In this document: piece by piece, positions 21,601 through 23,018 of the stretch
How the letters are laid out: each line of letters opens with the position of its first letter
Position numbering within the stretch: position 1 is the first letter of the stretch
Source of the DNA: Apostichopus parvimensis
Taxonomy: Eukaryota > Echinodermata > Holothuroidea > Aspidochirotida > Stichopodidae
Assembly: GCA_000934455.1 (NCBI GenBank)
Contig: KN887787.1
Coordinates: 42,127-65,144 of the forward strand
Direction: 5' to 3'
Length of the DNA stretch: 23,018 nt
Made by a program: the position numbers and the translations under genes
The notes under the pieces: generated by a model
Told to the model about the DNA's origin: nothing
Seen by the model: only the letters and a program-made list of their open reading frames with translations
The model's database searches: none

Positions 21601-22746
21601 AAATAGGCCAAGCGGTTACAACTAAACCGGTCACATTTTACAAATATCTTAAAACCGGATACAGGTTTATGGCGGGTTGTTGCTTTGTATGCGGTGGGTT
21701 AGTACAACAGGTCTACAAGCTGTATATATACCAGTATTATAGTGAACAACACCAGTCAGATCTGCAATGCATACTGTACTGTGTACAATTGCTGCAATGC
21801 AGTACGTAAAACAGATTATAAATTAGAAATCCCTGTAAAACCATAACCACACAGTCCACGAGTATTAGACATATAGTACACAACTTCTCTTACCTTTATT
21901 TTAATACCCCAAAACTTAGCCTAACCGTGGAATTCTTACCACACTAACGTACCTTTAGGTAACTATACAAATACACAAGATTGGACACAGGGCGTAACCA
22001 AGTGAAGAAAACACATGTTAAAAGCGCATACGTTTACAAGTATACTATATATGCAGTGCTTGTAGTAGGTGGGAGAGAGGAATGCTGGACATCTACCGAA
22101 GTCAAAACTTTCTTGCCGAAATACAAAAGTAGCACATATATGTGCTTTTGGAGTGGTAGATTTAGAAGGAAGAGGACAGCGACCTGGAAGGGGGTCATTG
22201 GGGGCGCCGTGCAGGAATGTTACCAAGTGTTACAAGCTAAAGCAGATCCAAGTGCATGTGTACATGAGACTGATAATTATCATCATTCGTTTTTGTACAC
22301 ATTGGATTTGCCCCCAAGAAGCAGCCGTAAAAATGTCAAGTCGGTATCCTCCAATCTTTCGCATATAGCTCAAAATATGTGTTTCTCTTGGGAACTTTGT
22401 ATGTTCAAATACTTTACAGAAGCTCACAAGTTGTTTCCCATCACATTCAGAAGAGGAAAATTGTTACAGTCGGTATCAGGAAGAAAGAATTAAGCCTCAA
22501 ATAGTTTATTTATCGACACCCTTCAGGGTCACCTCGCCAAACAGGTCGATAAATCATGGATGAGATCAATGACTCACTTGTTCGCCTCTAGTCTGCTCTC
22601 GATCTCCTGCACCTTTGTAATGACTTCTCCTGCAGGAGGGTAACCCTTGGCAACTTGTTTGAGGAGAGAGACGGTGGTGTTTCCACCTTTTAAGATGCTC
22701 ACCAGTCTTCTCTTTAAACCATGAGACAAACAAGCCTCTACAGCAG
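487..22746 (-). CDS. SGSM: SGSM1/SGSM2-like protein (RUN + PH-like + TBC), 18 internal exons, partial at both ends
   Basis: A Rab GTPase-activating protein of the small G protein signaling modulator family (RUTBC1/RUTBC2 group). Exons in transcript order: 22746-22578, 20818-20678, 20342-20275, 18993-18845, 17831-17703, 17279-17146, 9759-9692, 8840-8517, 7993-7789, 7213-7149, 6390-6245, 5604-5536, 5122-4937, 4255-3518, 3222-3015, 2113-2004, 1053-957, 654-487. All have AG acceptors and GT donors, and every phase joins, giving 1057 complete codons. Visible order: RUN domain (residues 1 to about 150, start missing), PH-like Rab-binding region (about 263-345), conserved block before TBC (about 463-515), TBC domain (about 540-1057) interrupted by an acidic insert (about 610-860). 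Family knowledge: RUN and PH-like parts bind Rap/Rab GTPases, and TBC stimulates Rab GTP hydrolysis on endomembranes. TBC motifs I877-D880-R883 and Y915-Q917 are intact, so I infer an active GAP. Vertebrates have two paralogues; I cannot say this is specifically either one. Start and stop codons lie outside the window. Confidence 0.93.
655..956 (-). other. Intron 17
   Basis: A 302-base intron between exons 17 and 18. It contains a G-rich stretch (697-712) and a short GT repeat (about 817-826). No other feature is seen. Confidence 0.8.
957..1053 (-). CDS. SGSM: SGSM exon 17: TBC domain, [18 protein letters not shown]
   Basis: Encodes [18 protein letters not shown] and [14 protein letters not shown], practically the vertebrate sequence. 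The acceptor is GATTTTCAG and the donor is GTTGGT. The leftover G joins AG of exon 18 to make the glutamate of KRELVYDD. Confidence 0.97.
1054..2003 (-). other. Intron 16
   Basis: A 950-base intron holding the SINE-like element at 1283-1485 and, near 1797-1848, a strongly C/T-rich stretch on the plus strand. No coding signal is seen. Confidence 0.8.
1283..1485 (+). mobile_element. SINE-like interspersed element
   Basis: The body starts around CACCTCCACCCAGGGGTTTAATGG, continues with TGGGTACCTGTGAGG and TTGGGCGCAG, and ends with the paired motifs GTAAAGCGCTTTGAGACC and GTAAAGCGCTATATAAA. This arrangement (a TGGGTACC-type head and GCGCT...GCGCTATATAAA tail) is one I recognise from short non-autonomous elements in many marine animal genomes. 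I do not see a clear target-site duplication, and a tRNA-type promoter is not obvious. The boundaries are approximate. It sits in intron 16 in antisense orientation to the gene. Confidence 0.55.
2004..2113 (-). CDS. SGSM: SGSM exon 16: TBC domain, FPHGGAMD
   Basis: Encodes [20 protein letters not shown] and then [14 protein letters not shown], close to the vertebrate [32 protein letters not shown]. The acceptor is ATCCACAG and the donor is GTTGGT, which is weak but shared with exon 17. Confidence 0.96.
2114..3014 (-). other. Intron 15
   Basis: A 901-base intron. It contains a T-rich stretch near 2250-2277 and the 42-bp duplication at 2579-2662. Otherwise it is plain AT-rich sequence with no conserved frame. 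Confidence 0.8.
2579..2662. repeat. 42-bp direct tandem duplication
   Basis: Two copies, 2579-2620 and 2621-2662, of a unit beginning CACCTTTGTATCATA and ending AGTCAAAACCATCA. They differ at one base (ACAG versus AGAG). The near-identity implies a recent duplication. It lies in intron 15. Confidence 0.95.
3015..3222 (-). CDS. SGSM: SGSM exon 15: TBC catalytic fingers
   Basis: Encodes [17 protein letters not shown] and later [19 protein letters not shown]. The IxxDxxR motif (I877, D880, R883) carries the arginine finger and YxQ (Y915, Q917) the glutamine finger of the dual-finger TBC mechanism. Both are intact. The vertebrate NYWYFT is NYFFFT here. The acceptor is TCTCCAG and the donor is GTAAGT. 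Confidence 0.97.
3518..4255 (-). CDS. SGSM: SGSM exon 14: acidic insert inside the TBC domain
   Basis: A 738-base exon, phase 0-0, encoding 246 residues very rich in Glu, Asp, Ser and Gly. Near its start is a segment with [15 protein letters not shown]; near its end [11 protein letters not shown] resembles the vertebrate stretch just before the second half of the TBC domain (SPVSSSGVTYSPE). The insert is expected to be disordered, as in vertebrate SGSM proteins, and its sequence is otherwise not conserved. The opposite strand has serine/proline-rich open frames here that are shadows caused by the biased composition. The acceptor is TTGCTAG and the donor is GTAAGT. Confidence 0.93.
4256..4936 (-). 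other. Intron 13, with a small palindrome
   Basis: A 681-base AT-rich intron. At 4810-4827 there is a perfect palindrome with 8-base arms around a 2-base centre (ATTGAGTT, TC, AACTCAAT). No coding signal is seen. Confidence 0.75.
4937..5122 (-). CDS. SGSM: SGSM exon 13: TBC motif [12 protein letters not shown]
   Basis: Encodes [20 protein letters not shown], directly matching [20 protein letters not shown] of the family, followed by a helix with [20 protein letters not shown]. It ends in a serine/aspartate-rich stretch where the disordered insert begins. The acceptor is AAATAG, which has a poor pyrimidine tract, and the donor is GTAAGT. Confidence 0.95.
5123..5535 (-). other. Intron 12
   Basis: A 413-base intron containing the polypyrimidine tract at 5231-5296 and a T-rich stretch at 5437-5466. 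Nothing else is recognised. Confidence 0.75.
5231..5296. repeat. Polypyrimidine/polypurine tract
   Basis: A nearly uninterrupted C/T stretch on the plus strand (G/A on the transcribed sense strand) in intron 12. It is low-complexity sequence; mirror-like segments could in principle form a triplex, but I have no evidence of function. Confidence 0.8.
5536..5604 (-). CDS. SGSM: SGSM exon 12: start of TBC domain, [12 protein letters not shown]
   Basis: A 69-base, phase 0-0 exon encoding [14 protein letters not shown], the first TBC motif (vertebrate IYYGGIQPEIRKA). R553 in window numbering is the conserved arginine that pairs with the tryptophan at the start of exon 13. The acceptor is TTGCCAG and the donor is GTAAGG. 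Confidence 0.94.
5605..6244 (-). other. Intron 11
   Basis: A 640-base intron containing the diverged repeat copies at 5828-6100. No exon is recognised. Confidence 0.75.
5828..6100. repeat. Diverged copies of the exon 8-flanking repeat
   Basis: The segment 5838-5882 (GGTAGAGTGTAAAAGGTTTG through GGAGACAGGTGAGCGAGG) resembles 9011-9051 in the same orientation. The segment 5975-6095 (CTTACCTGTCTCC, GCACTCTAATCTACC, GGTAACATTTTAGCACTGTG) resembles 8260-8370. The two are therefore mutually inverted, as are the better copies around exon 8. Similarity was judged by eye and is patchy. They lie in intron 11. Confidence 0.4.
6245..6390 (-). CDS. SGSM: SGSM exon 11: [18 protein letters not shown]
   Basis: Encodes [20 protein letters not shown], matching vertebrate WLAYCRHLSTVRTHLSALV, followed by a hydrophilic segment with [12 protein letters not shown] that replaces the family's variable lead into the TBC domain. 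The acceptor is CTCGTCAG and the donor is GTAAGA. The exon ends in phase 0. Confidence 0.94.
6403..6521. repeat. Microsatellite and 11-bp minisatellite
   Basis: 6403-6446 is a CATA/TA microsatellite. 6463-6521 holds imperfect copies of TGAGTACATAC (11 bp), about five copies with small changes. Both lie in intron 10, just upstream (in transcription) of the exon 11 acceptor, so they separate the branch-point region from the rest of the intron. Confidence 0.9.
6522..7148 (-). other. Intron 10, remaining part
   Basis: Plain AT-rich intron sequence with a C-rich stretch near 6899-6929. No exon, RNA gene or element is recognised. Confidence 0.7.
7149..7213 (-). CDS. SGSM: SGSM exon 10: [19 protein letters not shown]
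   Basis: A 65-base exon whose product [19 protein letters not shown] is almost the family consensus (KLLCDNMKYQILSRAFYGW). The acceptor is CTCTACAG and the donor is GTAAGG. The split codon T|GG supplies the tryptophan of FYGW across the next intron. Confidence 0.95.
7226..7269. repeat. 22-bp direct tandem duplication
   Basis: Two copies (7226-7247 and 7248-7269) of a 22-base unit AGAAAAACAATGAACAGAAATT, with no differences seen. It lies immediately upstream of exon 10's acceptor, inside the stretch where its branch point would be expected. Confidence 0.93.
7640..7688. repeat. 25-bp direct tandem duplication
   Basis: Two copies (7640-7664 and 7665-7688) of TAGAGAAAGAAG followed by TTTTTCGCTTTT. 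They are identical over the repeated part. It lies in intron 9. Confidence 0.93.
7789..7993 (-). CDS. SGSM: SGSM exon 9: variable linker (predicted)
   Basis: An open 205-base stretch between acceptor CTCCCAAG and donor GTCAGT, encoding a proline- and serine-rich segment with no clear match to vertebrate SGSM, whose linker here is also variable. It is accepted because the start phase fits exon 8 (G plus AT gives aspartate), the end phase fits exon 10 (GG plus T gives glycine), and the frame has no stop for 67 codons. The donor is not a perfect consensus. This is the least certain exon of the model. Confidence 0.65.
7994..8516 (-). other. Intron 8
   Basis: A 523-base intron holding inverted repeat arm 1. 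A short open stretch near 8105-8150 has a donor-like GTAAGA but no compatible phase and is not called as an exon. Confidence 0.75.
8213..8371 (+). repeat. Inverted repeat arm 1 (intron 8)
   Basis: Begins CTCCTTTA, contains TTTTCAATTCATCC, CCCCACAACCTTAGCACCCT, GTGCCTAGAATGTCCTGGTA and CACTGTGCACCC, and ends in a C/T-rich stretch. The reverse complement of 8933-9090 matches along its whole length with a few substitutions and small indels (roughly 85 percent by eye). The two arms bracket exon 8, with about 560 bases between them. Confidence 0.93.
8517..8840 (-). CDS. SGSM: SGSM exon 8: core of PH-like Rab-binding domain
   Basis: A 324-base exon encoding [13 protein letters not shown], then [20 protein letters not shown] and [17 protein letters not shown], the most recognisable SGSM block outside the TBC domain. 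It ends with a serine/proline linker and ATDYVFRII. The acceptor is GTTGACAG and the donor is GTGAGT. Both flanking introns are phase 1 and the length divides by three, so skipping would stay in frame and delete 108 residues. The exon is bracketed by an inverted repeat (8213-8371 and 8933-9090). Confidence 0.96.
8841..9691 (-). other. Intron 7
   Basis: An 851-base intron holding inverted repeat arm 2 (8933-9090). The remainder is AT-rich, with an A-rich stretch at about 9290-9330. Nothing coding is seen. Confidence 0.75.
8933..9090 (-). repeat. Inverted repeat arm 2 (intron 7)
   Basis: Reverse-complement partner of 8213-8371. The shared blocks include GGTTACCAGGACATTCTAGG, AAGGTTGTGGGG and GGATGAATTGAAAA. 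It is probably a dispersed repeat, since weaker copies appear in intron 11. In the pre-mRNA the two arms could pair and loop out exon 8. Confidence 0.93.
9692..9759 (-). CDS. SGSM: SGSM exon 7: SIYWDYAL...HCHQQ
   Basis: A 68-base exon encoding [20 protein letters not shown] and QQ, matching the family's [21 protein letters not shown] region. The acceptor is TTTCTTGTAG and the donor is GTAAGT. The phase fits both the distant exon 6 and the nearby exon 8. Confidence 0.93.
10694..10990. repeat. Tandem repeat, about 100 bp unit, three copies
   Basis: Copies start at 10694, 10794 and 10893, each opening with ACAGTTxATxATxAACTA and containing TATGATAATGTATTCATGAA (shortened in copy 3), CATGCAA-type and TTTCTTTCCTA words. 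Copies 1 and 2 are closer to each other than to copy 3. The end of copy 3 is indistinct. Confidence 0.88.
12067..12125. repeat. CA-rich minisatellite
   Basis: Two copies of a unit like AAGGCACACACATACGGGCA, followed by a CA run. It is low-complexity intronic sequence. Confidence 0.85.
12822..12961. other. Assembly gap (140 N)
   Basis: A run of N. The real length and content are unknown, and any frame shown across it is meaningless. Confidence 1.
13277..13299. other. Short perfect hairpin
   Basis: Eight-base arms CTGGTTGT and ACAACCAG around a 7-base loop, in intron 6. No function is inferred. Confidence 0.6.
15522..15609. repeat. 44-bp direct tandem duplication
   Basis: Copies at 15522-15565 and 15566-15609 share ACC(G/A)TTCAAAGATCATACT and TCATCTAGTGA, with a few substitutions and a one-base shift near the end. 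It lies in intron 6. Confidence 0.88.
15863..16038. mobile_element. Small terminal-inverted-repeat element, MITE-like
   Basis: The left end (TTTGTATTACATTCAGACCGAGGA, 15864-15887) and right end (TCCTCGGTCAGAATACAAAA) are inverted copies with a small internal indel. CCGAGGAC recurs at three places inside. CA repeats flank both sides (15846-15860 and 16045-16075), so it may have inserted into, or carries, a microsatellite. It has no coding capacity. The class is unknown and no clean target duplication is seen. Confidence 0.45.
16266..16327. repeat. 31-bp direct tandem duplication
   Basis: Copies at 16266-16296 and 16297-16327 share CACTGCAGG, C(T)C/ACAGA and TAATCCCTATT. They are diverged but clearly related. 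It lies in intron 6. Confidence 0.8.
17146..17279 (-). CDS. SGSM: SGSM exon 6: PGYLSLHQ...[10 protein letters not shown]
   Basis: Encodes [18 protein letters not shown] and TPNQLMNG, the conserved start of the SGSM PH-like Rab-binding region, ending in a glutamate-rich run. The acceptor is CTACAG and the donor is GTGAAG. The last two bases (AG) join C from exon 7 to make the serine of KSIYWDYAL, which confirms a splice across the 7.4 kb intron. Confidence 0.93.
17280..17702 (-). other. Intron 5
   Basis: A 423-base intron with a 13-base C run at 17350-17362. Nothing else is recognised. Confidence 0.8.
17703..17831 (-). CDS. SGSM: SGSM exon 5: linker with [20 protein letters not shown]
   Basis: Forty-three codons, phase 0 at both ends. 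The block with VESLHQNSR and [12 protein letters not shown] matches SGSM proteins and precedes the PH-like region. The donor is GTGAGT. The acceptor is CTTAAG followed directly by GTGAAG, so the exon's own first bases resemble a 5' splice site. A tandem duplication immediately upstream has copied this acceptor region (see the repeat at 17832-18177). Confidence 0.92.
17832..18177 (-). repeat. Tandem duplication, about 173 bp, copying the exon 5 acceptor region
   Basis: Copy A is 17832-18005 and copy B is 18006-18177, about 90 percent identical by eye. Shared blocks include GAGTTGTAACAGATGCAAAC, TTCCCACAAGCATTTC, ATTATCATAC and CACATTCAAATGAATGTCGA. Copy A ends exactly at the exon 5 acceptor (CTTAAG then GTGAAG). 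Copy B carries the corresponding CTAAAG then GTAAAA, i.e. a decoy acceptor directly followed by a donor-like sequence. Use of copy B's acceptor would add a frame that stops after about 14 codons. Confidence 0.93.
18178..18844 (-). other. Intron 4, remaining part
   Basis: AT-rich sequence between the duplication and exon 4. No exon, RNA gene or element is recognised. Confidence 0.7.
18845..18993 (-). CDS. SGSM: SGSM exon 4: end of RUN domain, [19 protein letters not shown]
   Basis: Encodes [18 protein letters not shown] and then the [15 protein letters not shown] segment diagnostic of SGSM1/2, followed by a short basic, proline-containing linker. The acceptor is GAACAG. The donor GTACTC is weak at positions +4 to +6; no better in-phase GT is close by, and reading through meets a stop about 12 codons later. 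The exon ends in phase 0. Confidence 0.93.
18994..20274 (-). other. Intron 3
   Basis: A 1281-base intron with the hairpin at 19455-19487, a C-rich stretch at 19113-19130 and a C run at 19724-19740. No coding signal is seen. Confidence 0.75.
19455..19487. other. Strong intronic hairpin
   Basis: Arms TAATTGAAGCC(C)GG and CCGGCTTCAATTA are complementary over 13 pairs with a single unpaired C, around a loop of about six bases. It lies in intron 3. It is too short for a typical animal microRNA precursor. Confidence 0.7.
20275..20342 (-). CDS. SGSM: SGSM exon 3: RUN domain, KYYEKEA block
   Basis: A 68-base exon encoding [19 protein letters not shown], one of the best conserved stretches of SGSM RUN domains. 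The acceptor is TTCATCAG and the donor is GTAAGT. Although short, the near-identity to the family and the exact phase match on both sides make it secure. Confidence 0.95.
20343..20677 (-). other. Intron 2
   Basis: A 335-base intron with a T12-G11 run at 20377-20399 and GGTGAT/GGT triplet repeats at 20562-20586. Nothing else is recognised. Confidence 0.75.
20678..20818 (-). CDS. SGSM: SGSM exon 2: RUN domain, [12 protein letters not shown] block
   Basis: Encodes a polar linker followed by [18 protein letters not shown], the conserved SGSM segment that in vertebrates reads close to HVWVRTALIEKVLDKIV. The acceptor is TTCCCAG and the donor is GTAAGC. The exon runs 46 complete codons between shared codons for lysine (upstream) and glycine (downstream). 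The opposite strand has an open frame here that is only a shadow. Confidence 0.92.
20819..22577 (-). other. Intron 1 (of the visible part)
   Basis: A 1759-base intron. It holds a G run at 21237-21249, a short stretch near 21478-21497 (CTCCACCCAGGGTTTAAT) that resembles the head of the SINE-like element at 1283, and the plus-strand open frame at 21981-22493. Confidence 0.75.
21981..22493 (+). pseudogene. Possible decayed Myb/SANT-like DNA-binding domain
   Basis: An open frame of 170 codons inside intron 1, opposite to the host gene. Residues 35-81 read like a Myb/SANT-like (trihelix-type) domain of the kind found in PIF/Harbinger-associated proteins: W36, then E40-V41 and F44-L45, Y48, a phenylalanine (F56), SGRFRRK at 58-64, W69 about 33 residues after the first tryptophan, and QECY at 78-81. 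After that the match leaves this frame and appears to continue in the next one (IQVHVYMRL, within 22230-22290), as expected from a small frameshift. No transposase or terminal repeats were found. It could be a relic of a mobile element or chance; the assignment rests on pattern recognition only. Confidence 0.35.
22578..22746 (-). CDS. SGSM: SGSM exon 1 of window: RUN domain, middle part
   Basis: The exon reads [14 protein letters not shown] and later [14 protein letters not shown]-like sequence, matching the RUN domain of SGSM proteins, where a conserved V-E-A-C block precedes the helix with the paired arginines. The acceptor is ATACAG after a T-rich tract and the donor is GTGAGT. The first two bases complete a codon started in an upstream exon that is not in the window, and the last two bases (AA) join the G of the next exon to give lysine. 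No exon encoding the expected N-terminus is visible in 22747-23018. Confidence 0.9.
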
Positions 22747-23018
22747 CTGTATGAAGACAAAGAAAAAAAAATAAGATAGATAATAATATAAAAAAAATAA
22801 CTATTGTATGTATGTATCATTCTGTTTTCAGTCAGTAAAAGCTGCAATTCAATATAATGTTCATCAGTATTGATCCCACACTCCCCCCACTCCACCCCCA
22901 CCCCAATTAGCTAGAAAGTCAGATGATCGTCACAAATGCAAAGTATTTTTCCTCCCTTAGATACACTGAATTGTATACTGTAACACATATTTCCCACTTT
23001 CCCCTCGCCTCCCTCCCC
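22747..23018 (-). other. Intron upstream of exon 1, partial
   Basis: Begins with the T/C-rich acceptor tract of exon 1 and contains C-rich stretches at 22880-22903 and near the right edge. I see no upstream coding exon and no promoter. Confidence 0.7.

Noticed and set aside
22747-23018. Promoter or first exon of SGSM
   Set aside because: No start codon with the expected RUN N-terminus and no donor in the right phase are present, so the 5' end must lie outside the window.
1-23018. CRISPR array, operon, tRNA or rRNA genes
   Set aside because: None seen. The tandem repeats have no spacer pattern and the window is animal genomic DNA.

Overview
This is a eukaryotic, animal genomic window (AT-rich, microsatellites, interspersed repeats, GT-AG introns, and a 140-base run of N that marks a draft-assembly gap). 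I can support one protein-coding gene. It lies on the minus strand and covers almost the whole window: 18 internal exons from 22746 down to 487, belonging to the orthologue of the vertebrate SGSM1/SGSM2 genes (small G protein signaling modulators, also called RUTBC2/RUTBC1). The protein is close to the vertebrate proteins in its domains but has quite different linkers, and there is no sign of bacterial organisation. I infer a marine invertebrate, possibly an echinoderm or other invertebrate deuterostome; the species assignment is a guess.

Layout (read right to left, the direction of transcription). 22747-23018 is intron upstream of the first visible exon. Exons 1-4 (22746-18845) encode most of an N-terminal RUN domain. 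Exons 5-7 (17831-9692) encode the linker into the PH-like Rab-binding domain and are interrupted by a 7.4 kb intron (9760-17145) that holds the assembly gap. Exon 8 (8840-8517) encodes the core of the PH-like domain. Exons 9-11 (7993-6245) carry a variable linker and the conserved block that precedes the TBC domain. Exons 12-13 start the TBC domain, exon 14 (4255-3518) is a 246-codon acidic insert inside it, and exons 15-18 (3222-487) finish most of it, including the two catalytic fingers. All splice phases join without a break, giving 1057 complete codons. The first coding exon(s) with the start codon and the last exon with the stop codon are outside the window, so no promoter, UTR or polyadenylation signal can be assigned.

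The protein is expected to be a Rab-directed regulator: RUN and PH-like modules bind small GTPases of the Rap/Rab class, and the TBC domain is a Rab GTPase-activating domain. The introns contain the remaining structure: inverted repeats that bracket exon 8, a tandem duplication that copied the 3' splice site of exon 5, several tandem repeats, a SINE-like element, a small inverted-repeat element, a strong intronic hairpin, and a possibly decayed Myb/SANT-like domain on the opposite strand in intron 1. I found no wholly new gene system.
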